A stretch of DNA of 64,000 bases, taken from contig CAIIXF020000005.1 of assembly GCA_903813345.2 (NCBI GenBank), positions 31,437,375-31,501,374 of the forward strand, given 5' to 3'. The notes under the pieces are model-generated. The model made no database searches and was not told the DNA's origin. It was given only the letters and a program-made list of their open reading frames with translations. This document shows, in pieces, positions 25,978-36,365 of this stretch (positions are counted from its first letter, which is position 1; each line of letters starts with the position of its first letter). The translations under genes were made by a program, and so were the position numbers. This DNA is from Owenia fusiformis. Lineage: Eukaryota; Annelida; Polychaeta; Sabellida; Oweniidae.

Positions 25978-26880
25978 GTCGCAAAAAGTTCGTGCACGTA
26001 TTGTTCCACATTATTTTCGCTTTTTAATACGACAGAATGTGACGTTTTTGAGGAAATTGTAAACATGTGGAAATCCTTTCGTCCTCCACATTTGCCTCTA
26101 CATCTCAAAATATTTAAGACGAATAACTCTGATATCGTATATGTATTAACAATGGGTTAGGAGCATCATGAAACACGAATCAATTGATATTTTTAGGTGA
26201 AACGAACCCAATCAGAAGTTTCAATTTTGACTGGCGCCGCATACATTATCTCAAGTCTCACCCAATATTTTTATGTATACGTTAATAAATATGATATGTG
26301 TTGCTGTGTTTGAAAACAGGTGAATGGCGTAAATTCTTTCGTCCTCCACTTTTCCACATACAACAGAAAACACATACGTTTGCGAACAAAATCAACTATT
26401 TAAAAATAAACTCAAGTTTATAAGCAAAGTAATCATGTGATTTATTAAATACTGAAAAGTTGAAGATTACAATAAATGAGCAAAAAAGGTCGCTGTCGAC
26501 AGATTCTATTTTGCAAACTTTATGACGTCACAATATGGGACGCTTACTAGAATTGATCCTTTGAAATAGCACTTCCATCAACCTTTATCAAAACGAAAAA
26601 AAGTATAATAGTAAAATATTGTTTGGGTTTTGAGCGTTTAAAGACGAACGATTATTTAAAATCTAACGTGTCGACAGACGATATTTGCCAGATTTTTTGG
26701 TAAAAACCCCTTTTTCAAAAAAGAACGCGCAAAAATTGTAAAATGAGTGCACTTGACTTGAACACTTCTTTAGAGCCTTAAAATGATATATAACTTATCT
26801 TTTATTCAGAAGAATCAAAGTTACATTCATTCGATACCCTAAAAACACAAGTGCATCCACCTTTTTGCGACGTGTCACAT
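25978..26880 (+). repeat. Dispersed repeat, long copy
   Basis: Longer partner of 21171-21640. The extra ~430 bp lie between GTGTTGCTGTG and GATATTTGCCAGA. The ends CGCAAAAAGTTCG and TTTTTGCGACGTG are loosely inverted, which may mark element termini. No gene. Confidence 0.7.
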
Positions 26881-27281
26881 CATGGGCATTCGGGTGTCCC
26901 ACCCAAAAAAGTTCAAGTGATTATGTTTTATGAGAAATTAACAAGGAATTTTTACAAAATCATATCTTATATAGATCATATGATTAGTAATTCCATAACA
27001 AAACTTTACAGAAAGAATTAACTTTTTGTTAACAAGAATGCAGATTGATAAAAATATTCATAATTGTTCTTTATTTATTTTATTCTTTTTCTTAATCTTA
27101 ACACGTGGCCAACAATTTCTACTTCTCATGCAATGTTACTCTAACTTAGACGTAGCAAAGTGTTTCGTTCCATCAAAAATATAAAATACTCTTGGCTTTC
27201 AGGTCATTTAGTTTTTTTGCTTTTTGTGTGAAACAGTATGCCACGATTTAGATTGATGCCTTTTCTATCAACGCTAATAAG

Positions 27282-28707
27282 TGTGACGATCGTGGGTCGT
27301 CATTTTTATGAATGAAAATCTGAAGTCCTTTTATACAATAAGATATGATATATATAATAAATCGAACTTATATCAGTGATCAAAGTTACCCCTGTAATGT
27401 AAAGAAACGATAAATTATACGTAAATGACATGAAGTCTAGTATAAAAATGAGAAAACTTACAAAATGTCCCGAGAAATCTTTAAAATTGGTTTCTTCTGC
27501 TCTGACCGGAAGTAGATTATTAATGGTGAAACGAAATCAAAACTTATGAGAAGCGTTCAGCTGTTTCTGAATATTTGATAATGTTGCAATTAAATGCAAG
27601 GATGGTAAATGATTTATTAGAATATAATTGTAGCTTTAATTTGGAGTAAATAAGTAAAACTAGTGATATATAGATTATTTCCGTTCTGCAAAAAGTTTGC
27701 CATTATAGAAGCGCGAAGTTTGAATATGACGTAAAACAATGGTTTGGATTCCTATATAAGTCCGTGCCCTGGTTACGACCGCCATTCTCGTGAAGAATCG
27801 GAAACCACTGACAAGACTTGTGGTAAGTTAGCCGAGCTAGCCATTTTAGCCGACTATTGAGCTATTGTAAAGGTATATTAGCCGACGGTGCATTCTCCCT
27901 CTATATTGGGTTGTTCTAGGGTTACGATTAGCCGATTGTTTTGGAGTTTAGCCTGGTGTTTAGCCGGAAATTCCACAACATTAGCCGGCCGATCAGGGAA
28001 ATTAGCCGAATCTCTGGGTCAATTCAGTAGAACAGAGCAATTAGCCGAATTGTGTTGATTAGCCGAATTGTGTTAATTAGCCGAATTGTATTCTATATAT
28101 TTCCAGGTTTAAGGTTATGTTATTCTTGGTTAGCCTATTGAAGCACACAAAAAGTCTTCATGGTAGCTCAATCAAGTGATTAGCCGAAACAAGTTGCTGA
28201 ATTCTAATTGTTATAAACATTGTTCTGCTAGCCGAAAGAGTTAGCCGAACATTATAAATAATCCTGTTAGCCGAAGCTGGTTAGCCGAACTTAATATCAT
28301 AAACAACCCTGTTAGCCGAAGAATTAGCCGACAGATTAGCCGACGAATTAGCCGACAGATTAGTCGACGAATTAGCCGAATTTATTAGCCGAACCATTAG
28401 CCGAAGAGAGTTGTCATTGTTCATGAAATATTGGATCACAATCTATTGAATTAAAGTGAACATTGACACTAAATATATTCATATAGTAAACATACCAATA
28501 AACATTCATTTCATTAACGTATTGGTGCATCTTTATGGACTATCGTGCTTAATAAATATTAACTTAATTCTCTAAAACACGTAATATTTCAGATCGTATT
28601 TATTGTAATTTATATGTGTATTAATAAAGTTTAATAACCGTAATAGTGCTTGTTTGTCACTGAAAAGACCACTGAGTAATAAATAGCAAGTATATATATA
28701 TGCTACA
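27282..28707 (+). repeat. 5' LTR with TTAGCCGA array
   Basis: TG...CA ends. TATATAAG box at 27753-27760, so transcripts should start near 27785. A donor-like GTG/GTAAGT lies just before the array, about twenty TAGCCGA motifs spread irregularly over 27828-28404, and an AATAAA (28623-28628) lies near the end. The array is therefore in the transcribed R/U5 part. Confidence 0.92.
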
Positions 28708-28710
28708 AAG

Positions 28711-28728
28711 TGGTGGCAGTGGTGTTTG
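28711..28728 (+). other. Candidate primer binding site
   Basis: TGGTGGCAGTGGTG lies 3 nt after the 5' LTR. It begins with the TGG complementary to a tRNA CCA end and resembles Ty3-type primer sites. I cannot name the tRNA. Confidence 0.5.
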
Positions 28729-28874
28729 ACTATCTCACGGCCTGCACTACCAGATTGGTTGTTGAGCAGTTGTTAAAAAAAGTGACTGTTTTAGTACATC
28801 GGTTATTTTTCTTATTTACGCATTGTGTATTTAATTGCATTTAATTGAAAACATTTATATATTGAATACGTACA

Positions 28875-30602
28875 ATGGTAGAGGCATACGTAGAGCCTAC
28901 CGATAGTGGAGAAAAGAGTTCTAAAGAAACACCAGAGGTTATTTCATTCAGGGACTATGATATAGAAGAGAATTCACGAGAATCACGTGTTCATCTTGTA
29001 CGTAAACCACGAGTTGTTAGCGCAAACGACCCTGGTTTGCAGTCGACGTTAACATGTTCTGGAAAAGGCGATGGCGACGTCGTTTATTCTGATAGCAATA
29101 AGGAAAATAATCATGATGATGGCGATCAAGTACACATAAATCAACCTACGGGTACAAAAAGGAAAATACGGTTTCACATTAATCAAGAAGAATGCGATGA
29201 GTGTGGGGTGAAACCTATTGGATGGTCAATCGATCGGCAGTCTGCTACAGCGTCGTCTGTTAGAGATGCCAGGTGTGGTGAGCCGAGAGTTACAGAAGTT
29301 AATGACTCTGAGAAGGGTGATTGTCTCAATTCAATCAGTGGAATTGATCGTCGTGAGACATTACCATCGGATGTTATTGGTTTTGTGCGGTCGGAGCGAG
29401 CCGTACGCGTAATTGATAGGGCGGGGCCCGATGGTTCAGTAAAGTCAATTATTAAATCTAATTCCTCAAACGTTTTAGATCAAGATGAGATAGTTGAGTC
29501 AGTAGACGGTAATCAGCGGTATCTCGAAAATTCTGCAGTGTCAATCGGCCCGGCTGACGGTCTGTCACACGGTGGACGATGTATATCCAGAGTGGCAGAG
29601 TCAGGGTCAATGAGTGGGATCTCGGCAAAGAGAAGTCTTGTAAATTCAAATACTAATGAACGTCGACGATTCAGTGCTTGCTCGGAAAGTAAGCTGGTGT
29701 CGGATCCGAATGGGAGTGGTGATAAAGGTGTTGTTCAACAATTGATGGAACGTATATTAACGTTAGAAAGTAAATTGGAACAGAGAGCAGGTCGCGACTG
29801 CCGTTCTTGTGATAACAATGTAGATGATGTAACTGCGAGAAACAGTGGGACTGAAAGAAGCAGCGAGTGCACAGATTTAATATGTTTAGCTGATGATGTT
29901 GCTAAAAAGAGGGGGGATATTTTTGTAGGGGGGAGAGAACTTGTTTCTGGTGAAAAAGTTAAGAATGTCAATGGCCAGGCTGTTTGTGGGAATATGGCTC
30001 GGCAATTGTCTAGTGATTTACATGGTCATCCTTTGACAAGTGTTAATGGTCACAATTCGAATGAAAATTCAATGACGAGAAATGAAAATCGTGATGTATC
30101 TTCGGGAAATGAGATGCTTTCAAATAATGAAAATCCAGTTCCATTATATAATGCAACTGCTGTATATCCATCTGGCAACAAGCAGAAAGTGAAGCCTGAT
30201 AAATATGATGGTCAGTCTGTTAGTTGGAGAGACTGGTTGATGCATTTTGAATCATGTGCAGTTATAAATAATTGGGATGACAATGGGAAAGCAGCACATC
30301 TAGTAGTTAGTTTAAGCGGTGATGGTTCTGGTGACGATGAATGCAGGGATGGACAGGGTGATGGCAGTGAGAGCAGTGGTAGTAGTAGTGACAGTGATGG
30401 TAGTAGTGGGGACAGTGATGGTAGTAGTGGGGACAGTGATAGTAGTAGCGGTGAAAGTGATGGTAATAGCGGTAGTGATGAGGACAGTTGTAGTGTAGGG
30501 AATGTTGTAGACAGCAATTTGAACACTAAGGACGTTGCCTGTCAGGCAAGACTACAATGGGATAGACCAGAGACCTCTAATAGAAATTGTATTATATTGT
30601 AA
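28875..30602 (+). CDS. Gag-like protein of the LTR element, truncated capsid with Ser/Asp tail
   Basis: 575 codons starting MVEAYVEP, 168 bp after the 5' LTR. The first ~430 residues are hydrophilic and low in recognisable domains, apart from a short heptad-like segment (VVQQLMERILTLESKLEQ, about 287-304). At about 440-480 comes the typical start of a Ty3-like Gag capsid: KPDKYDG, SWRDWLMHFESC, NNWDDNGKAAHLVVSLSG. The capsid breaks off there and is followed by a Ser/Asp/Gly-rich tail (about 483-535) of GDSDGSS-type repeats. No CCHC knuckle and no pol follow; the last residues end CIIL. This looks like an internally deleted autonomous element whose remaining frame stayed open. Packaging in trans by a full-length relative is inference. 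Confidence 0.85.
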   Translation: MVEAYVEPTDSGEKSSKETPEVISFRDYDIEENSRESRVHLVRKPRVVSANDPGLQSTLTCSGKGDGDVVYSDSNKENNHDDGDQVHINQPTGTKRKIRFHINQEECDECGVKPIGWSIDRQSATASSVRDARCGEPRVTEVNDSEKGDCLNSISGIDRRETLPSDVIGFVRSERAVRVIDRAGPDGSVKSIIKSNSSNVLDQDEIVESVDGNQRYLENSAVSIGPADGLSHGGRCISRVAESGSMSGISAKRSLVNSNTNERRRFSACSESKLVSDPNGSGDKGVVQQLMERILTLESKLEQRAGRDCRSCDNNVDDVTARNSGTERSSECTDLICLADDVAKKRGDIFVGGRELVSGEKVKNVNGQAVCGNMARQLSSDLHGHPLTSVNGHNSNENSMTRNENRDVSSGNEMLSNNENPVPLYNATAVYPSGNKQKVKPDKYDGQSVSWRDWLMHFESCAVINNWDDNGKAAHLVVSLSGDGSGDDECRDGQGDGSESSGSSSDSDGSSGDSDGSSGDSDSSSGESDGNSGSDEDSCSVGNVVDSNLNTKDVACQARLQWDRPETSNRNCIIL

Positions 30603-30675
30603 TAAAGGAAAATTGTAAATATGTTAAATATATATATTTATTCTTTTATGTTACAGATGTGAGGACACATCTCAT

Positions 30676-30692
30676 AAAGAAGAGGGGAGTAA
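30676..30692 (+). other. Polypurine tract
   Basis: AAAGAAGAGGGGAGTAA lies directly before the 3' LTR, the usual plus-strand primer position. Confidence 0.8.
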
Positions 30693-32118
30693 TGTGACGA
30701 TCGTGGATCGTCATTTTTATGAATGAAAATCTGAAGTCCTTTTATACAATAAGATATGATATATATAATAAATCGAACTTATATCAGTGATCAAAGTTAC
30801 CCCTGTAATGTAAAGAAACGATAAATTATACGTAAATGACATGAAGTCTAGTATAAAAATGAGAAAACTTACAAAATGTCCCGAGAAATCTTTAAAATTG
30901 GTTTCTTCTGCTCTGACCGGAAGTAGATTATTAATGGTGAAACGAAATCAAAACTTATGAGAAGCGTTCAGCTGTTTCTGAATATTTGATAATGTTGCAA
31001 TTAAATGCAAGGATGGTAAATGATTTATTAGAATATAATTGAAGCTTTAATTTGGAGTAAATAAGTAAAACTAGTGATATATAGATTATTTCCGTTCTGC
31101 AAAAAGTTTGCCATTATAGAAGCGCGAAGTTTGAATATGACGTAAAACAATGGTTTGGATTCCTATATAAGTCCGTGTCCTGGTTACGACCGCCATTCTC
31201 GTGAAGAATCGGAAACCACTGACAAGACTTGTGGTAAGTTAGCCGAGCTAGCCATTTTAGCCGACTATTGAGCTATTGTAAAGATATATTAGCCGACGGT
31301 GCATTCTCCCTCTATATTGGGTTGTTCTAGGGTTACAATTAGCCGATTGTTTTGGAGTTTAGCCTGGTGTTTAGCCGGAAATTCCACAACATTAGCCGGC
31401 CGATCAGGGAAATTAGCCGAATCTCTGGGTCAATTCAGTAGAACAGAGCAATTAGCCGAATTGTGTTGATTAGCCGAATTGTGTTAATTAGCCGAATTGT
31501 ATTCTATATATTTCCAGGTTTAAGGTTATGTTATTCTTGGTTAGCCTATTGAAGCACACAAAAAGTCTTCATGGTAGCTCAATCAAGTGATTAGCCGAAA
31601 CAAGTTGCTGAATTCTAATTGTTATAAACATTGTTCTGCTAGCCGAAAGGGTTAGCCGAACATTATAAATAATCCTGTTAGCCGAAGCTGGTTAGCCGAA
31701 CTTAATATCATAAACAACCCTGTTAGCCGAAGAATTAGCCGACAGATTAGCCGACGAATTAGCCGACAGATTAGTCGACGAATTAGCCGAATTTATTAGC
31801 CGAACCATTAGCCGAAGAGAGTTGTCATTGTTCATGAAATATTGGATCACAATCTATTGAATTAAAGTGAACATTGACACTAAATATATTCATATAGTAA
31901 ACATACCAATAAACATTCATTTCATTAACGTATTGGTGCATCTCTATGGACTATCGTGCTTAATAAATATTAACTTAATTCTCTAAAACACGTAATATTT
32001 CAGATCGTATTTATTGTAATTTATATGTGTATTAATAAAGTTTAATAACCGTAATAGTGCTTGTTTGTCACTGAAAAGACCACTGAGTAATAAATAGCAA
32101 GTATATATATATGCTACA
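30693..32118 (+). repeat. 3' LTR with TTAGCCGA array
   Basis: Same length as the 5' copy, with about 7 substitutions between them by eye. The TATA box is at 31164-31171 and the motif array at 31239-31815. One of the changes falls in the DNA between adjacent motifs (AAAGAG to AAAGGG), and none appears to abolish a motif. Confidence 0.92.
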
Positions 32119-32479
32119 TAAGCACAAATTTCTCATAGATCAAGATGATCAATTGTAGATATCGGACGCCATGTGATCACTTAAATTGTAATGTATATTC
32201 GACCAACGCATAACAAGCCTAAAATAACCAATAACAACGAAATATCAGACTCTAATTCCACTAATATCGACGTAATTATGTGATAATTAGAAGCATTACG
32301 TGATTATCTATGATAATAGCCAGTGATATTTTGATAGTCTAGTCTTGCTGATCATGGGTGGTTTCCCCAAAAATCATTTATCAGAGACATCAAGAGGTAC
32401 GAATTTAATTTTCAGAAAAATTCTGTCCAATATAAATAAAACAACGATTCAGTTGTAATTGAGATAAAAATAAGTTATT

Positions 32480-32740
32480 CACAAGGAGGGAATTGATATG
32501 GGGAATATCACAAGGATGATATCAATATTATCCAAGAGATATTCCTCATATCATCCCGATAGGTGAATAAATAGAGGATATCCTATGATTTATGAGTGAT
32601 ATGATTTTTATCCACGAATGGATATGATATCTTCACGAGCGAGCGTAGCGAGAGAGTGCAGATATCAATAACCATGAGTGGATTAAAATCATATCACGAG
32701 TAAATCATATGATGTTCTTTTTATTCCATAGTTAAAGTCA
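32480..32740. repeat. Palindromic GATATC-rich repeat
   Basis: Inverted arms (about 32576-32625 and 32672-32715) around CGAGCGAGCGTAGCGAGAG. A partial relative lies at 9830-9905 and another GATATCA-rich tract at 40630-40760. No gene. Confidence 0.55.
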
Positions 32741-32800
32741 TCATCAGGATCGTCGGAAATTAAGTCATTTAATTCGAATTTCCCAAACGATCTGGCGATG

Positions 32801-33257
32801 AATATAGTCCTGAGTAAGGATACTAGCGGTTACCGTTAGTGATTTGGTTTAATGTATAAAAAGTCATTTTTCTCCTTCCCTACCCCATCAGAGCGCCATC
32901 TGGCGTTTGGTAAATGAATCGTGGCTCAATATTTATAAGGCAGGTCCTCATTTATCTAAAAACATGTCAAAGTTGAGTGGGAAATCTCATTTTAAGTTGG
33001 CGGCGGAGTGATTTTGACTTTGGTGATTTTACCAGAATTTTTCTGAAAAACCTGACTATAGAGGGGGTTAGTGTCTTCAAATCAATTTATCTCAAAAATT
33101 CGGTGGACAACCCATGGTAATATTGTTACAGCAAGCTAGGTAAGTCTCTCCCGGACAGTGTGGTATGTTACACTAGGCCTGGATACTAATATTTAATAAG
33201 ATATAGGGTAAAATGTTATAATGGCCACCTATGGGAATTTCTACTGTGATCTTCAAC
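32801..33257 (+). repeat. Left ~457-bp terminal direct repeat
   Basis: The left repeat starts AATATAGTCC and ends CTTCAAC. It contains a hairpin (arms 32822-32830 and 32832-32840, one G/T mismatch), a second short palindrome CGCCA-TC-TGGCG (32894-32905), a TATAAAAA box (32855-32862) and a strong splice donor CTAG/GTAAGT with its GT at 33140-33141. TATA box, donor and downstream endonuclease gene share one orientation, so the repeat could supply promoter and leader exon. This role is inference. Confidence 0.85.
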
Positions 33258-33350
33258 CTATTATCGCCCACTAAAAAAGATGGTAAGATTTTTAATTCAT
33301 TTTTATTTCATAATTATTTCAAAATTTTCCTTAATTTTAAGCAGCACATC

Positions 33351-33728
33351 ATGAATCCGGACCAGTGGAAGACACTGTACAAAGCAAGAATTCAAGAGAG
33401 ATGTTTTTTAGGGGTCAATGGGCAGTGTTTATTGTGGGAGGGGTGTCTAGATTCATCAGGGTATGGGAGGATTAAAGTAAAAAAATTGGATGGGAGGTCA
33501 GTTTCAATGAGGGTTCACAGGGTTATGTATATGATTTCTCGGGATAAATTAGATTTAGATAGTACTTTAGATGTTTCTCACTTGTGTCACAATAGTTCTT
33601 GTATTAATCCAGATCACTTAGTTTTAGAGGGGAGGGGGGTCAATAATGGTAGGACTGCATGTGTTAATTATGGGGTGTGTTTGGGGGGTCACGCGCCTTT
33701 GTGCATGATACATCTCTATATGTTCTGA
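33351..33728 (+). CDS. His-Me finger homing-type endonuclease (I-PpoI / zf-His_Me_endon family)
   Basis: A 125-residue protein beginning MNPDQW. It shows the whole I-PpoI-type core: C26/C32 with LLWEGC, GYGRIKV (37-43), HRVMY (56-60), SHLCHNSSC (76-84), NPDHL (86-90), NNGRTAC (98-104), C110 and GGHAPLC (112-118). By analogy with I-PpoI, H77 is the general base, N98 or N99 binds the metal, C26 or C32 with C79, C84 and H89 hold one zinc, and C104, C110, H114 and C118 hold the second. The frame is open upstream to 33231, but the extra 40 codons are AT-rich and unlike a protein, and they contain a donor-like GATG/GTAAGA (33283) and an acceptor-like TTTTAAG (to 33341), so I start at 33351. Its stop meets the 3' end of the opposing transposase. 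Such enzymes cut DNA site-specifically; a role in mobility of this unit is inference. Confidence 0.85.
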   Translation: MNPDQWKTLYKARIQERCFLGVNGQCLLWEGCLDSSGYGRIKVKKLDGRSVSMRVHRVMYMISRDKLDLDSTLDVSHLCHNSSCINPDHLVLEGRGVNNGRTACVNYGVCLGGHAPLCMIHLYMF

Positions 33729-35913
33729 GAAGGTAGGCACAATAACAATAACTACTCTTCTCAAAATGTAGTTCTGTAGAATACATGTAGTAATAACATA
33801 CCTTCTTTCCCTTTGCTGCAGCATATGCATGATCTTTTAACTCTGGCCTGTTTGCACACCCCTGCCTTGTTAACCTTACTTCATCTAATTGATTCTTCTT
33901 ATATTCTTGTTTCTTCTCTGATGACTTCATTTTGCAGTATTGATTTAACTGTACCGACCGATGGTATCTACGCGCTTTCTTTGCGGATGTTGTTTTTTTG
34001 TATTGCTTTCCATAGTCAATGTCTTTTTGAATTTTTTTCAGTTCCTTTGCTGCGCGGGAGCCAGCTGATACTGGAGCACCAACACATTGAAGCATCAGGT
34101 GAGTTCCATTTGTTGCCCCCCTGTTAAGTTGCATGATTGCACTGGACATTCTACCCGAAACCGTCGAAGGAAAGACTCTATTCTTGGGTAAAACAGTTGA
34201 TAGAACATGGTTCGCGCTCTCATTTTTATTTGTATGGGTGTAAAATTTGCCGCTAGCAAGGGCTTCTGGACCTAATCTCATTTCTATCAGAAGGCGGAGA
34301 TACATTTCATCATTTTTCTTGTCCATATTTATGTCAGTAGCTTTGAGGTTGCAAGCCTTTAGATTGTAAGAGTTCGTCCACCAGTTGTTGCTCCTCCTCC
34401 CCTTACATTCATTGAGGTCTTGCTTACAGAGTGTATGGTTTCCTTGGTAACATTGTATCAGAGAATCAGTGATTTTGATGATTTTGAAAGTGGAGACTTT
34501 AGAGAGGTCCCTATCAGTGAGGGAAAGTTTGCGAAGGATAGCGGTGCATCTTTGGGTTAGGTCAATACAAAATAGGCGCTGATAGTGTTCTTTAGTTGAC
34601 TTGTTTTTTCCCGGAAACATCTGACTTGAAAATGAGGTCTTTAGGGAGTGCTTGAATTGGAGATTACTCAAGTGAATGCGGTCGCTGAGGCGCTCTGCTC
34701 TGTGTTCCATTCCTGTCTCTGCATAGTGATCATTGACTCCCATGATTCCCTTCCCATCTCCATCTGTTGTGAGGTACTGAATAACAATCCCGTCTTCCTG
34801 GCATGTCTTTGCTGTAGATCGACCCATTTGACGTTCTTTGAATGACGCTGCTTTCTCGATGGTTGCTGTGCAGCCCTCATGCCCCCCTGGGCACTTAACA
34901 TCGAATCCCCTTGCACGCATATACGAACCCCTCCAACAAAGTTTATTTTGAAGAACGGCATCAATGATTACAAGATTTTCTGTCATGGTTTCAACAGTTA
35001 ACCCTATAGCCCTGTTGGCATCTGGACCAAGTTTGTTTCTAGAGCCAAATTTTACGGAACCATATTGAGCATCAAATGCAGCGGCTATTTTATTTTGATC
35101 TTGTTCAGCTACACCTCTCATTTTATTTATTTCCTTGAGATTTTGTCTTAGCTTGCTCATATCTTGTTGACAGAGTTCTGTTATTCTTTCATCTACCTTT
35201 TTGCTTGTTTGAAACATATGAGTTTTACTTGGGGGTTTGATATTTAGGGCAGCAAAAATTCTTCTAACTTGCTTGGAATCAATGGAAGATTGCTTAAGTG
35301 CTACCTGTAATGCAACATTTGTCTTTGCTGGTCTAGGGCCCTTGATGTTACCTTTGTAATAGCTATTGTCTACTTCATCATATGTTTTGTACAACTTTGA
35401 TTGAAAATGGCAGGATGAACAAGCAAACTTTAATTTTGTGCCCAAACCAAATGAAGCGATTCGTGATATATTATAGTTCCCTTCACACGCGATACTATGT
35501 TTTCTGTGTTCATTGTTTAAATCGTTTATCATGATAAGTGTTTGCGCCGTACTCACGATAATACAGTCATTCGGTGTCGCACCAGGAGGTGCTTCGGCCA
35601 TGGTGTTAGTGAGATCTGCTTTCCGGCTTTTGCACGGTCTTAGCAGGCGGGCATTTCCAAAGTTCATATTCACATCGAGATTCTCATAGCGTTGATTATC
35701 ACGGCTGGTTGTAGCGACATTCCGGAATGTATCTTCATCAAATCTCTCGATTGTGTCCGGTATGGAATGGGAATGATCCCCTGAAAAAGGTTTAGATTTG
35801 GTAAATGGTTTGATGTGTGCATGTCCTTTTGTAAATCTTGACTTCTTACCAGCAGGACTTTGCCTTTTCTTGTAAGCCAATCCTTTATGTGTACTACTTA
35901 AATCTCTTGACAT
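33716..35913 (-). CDS. Mutator-like DDE transposase
   Basis: A large protein starting MSRDLSSTHKGL with a basic N-terminal region, a zinc-ribbon-like CSSCH (residues 165-169) after FGLGTKLKFA, then an RNase H-like core. Candidate catalytic acids are D281 in FDAQYG, D384 or D386 in TDGDGKG, and E565 in NKNESANH followed by LPKN. This order and motif style match the Mutator-like family annotated in many bivalve proteins. A second Cys/His cluster, CPGGHEGC, lies between the first two acids. The frame is open upstream to 35973. Near the 3' end a consensus donor AAG/GTATGT (exon end 33802) and acceptor CTTCTCAG (exon start 33724) would remove a 77-nt intron and stop at 33716-33718. Without splicing the frame continues antisense to the endonuclease gene to 33664. 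The splice model is inference. Confidence 0.8.
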
Positions 35914-36243
35914 TGTGTAATATGTAGTATATCCAAATTGAAATAACACACAGATATATTTGCCAGAAATCACTTTATTTCAAATCCTCTCGGGACAAAC
36001 TGATTCAATTTGTATTGATCATTATGACATCATAGTTGAAAGTTGAAATTGAGAAATTGAAAAAACTAATACAATAGTTACCAGACTAATACAATAGTTA
36101 CAAGAAATGGAAAGCATTGCTAGTTATTAATCTGGTCTATGTATGCATGCTATGAAGAGCTTTTATCTCATTTTTTTTAATCTTAAGCTCATTGGCATGC
36201 ATTGGTAGATATTTATAATATTATCTCTATATTACCTCCCTAG

Positions 36244-36365
36244 ATTCCTGCATCTAGACAGACCCTGAAGCCAGAACATGTTGCCAGAGTCTGTTTTGCC
36301 AGAGTGTACATCCAGAGCCTTGCAGTTAGAGAGGCCATTGGCAGTAGTACATTTTTATACAACAG
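36244..36365 (+). other. Exon-like open segment inside the direct-repeat element
   Basis: A 122-nt segment with acceptor-like TTACCTCCCTAG before it and donor CAACAG/GTAGGT after it. One frame is open for all 40 codons with a balanced, protein-like composition (includes KPEHVARVCFARVYIQ). A second ATG-bearing segment ending AAAG/GTAGGC follows after only 36 nt, which is too short for an ordinary intron. I do not recognise the protein. It could be a third gene of the element, a captured host exon, or chance. Confidence 0.3.
36351..36358 (-). promoter_or_regulatory. Candidate TATA box for the transposase gene
   Basis: TATAAAAA on the minus strand lies about 440 bp upstream of the chosen start. 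It is the best TATA match in the 35974-36959 interval that would hold the transposase promoter. The support is weak. Confidence 0.3.

Larger units (their letters stand above)
27278..32122 (+). mobile_element. Young LTR retrotransposon, Gag only (Ty3-like Gag), non-autonomous
   Basis: Two 1426-bp LTRs (27282-28707 and 30693-32118) run from TGTGACGATCG to ATGCTACA. They are flanked by a 4-bp duplication TAAG (27278-27281 and 32119-32122). I count 7 substitutions and no indels between the LTRs, so the insertion is recent. The internal region is only 1985 bp and contains a single Gag-like gene; protease, reverse transcriptase, RNase H and integrase are absent. A purine tract precedes the 3' LTR and a TGGTGGCAG primer-site-like sequence follows the 5' LTR. 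The flanks match a dispersed repeat seen uninterrupted near 52290-52520. Confidence 0.93.

Noticed and set aside
27828-28404. CRISPR-like array
   Set aside because: The repeated core is only 7-8 bp, spacing is irregular, and it lies inside an LTR of a eukaryotic element.
30212-30526. Leu/Ser-rich minus-strand frame
   Set aside because: Antisense of the Ser/Asp repeat tail of the Gag gene.
33231-33350. N-terminal extension of the endonuclease
   Set aside because: In frame, but AT-rich, partly inside the direct repeat, and better explained as leader with splice signals.
33813-34127. 104-codon plus-strand frame
   Set aside because: Antisense shadow of the transposase C-terminal region.
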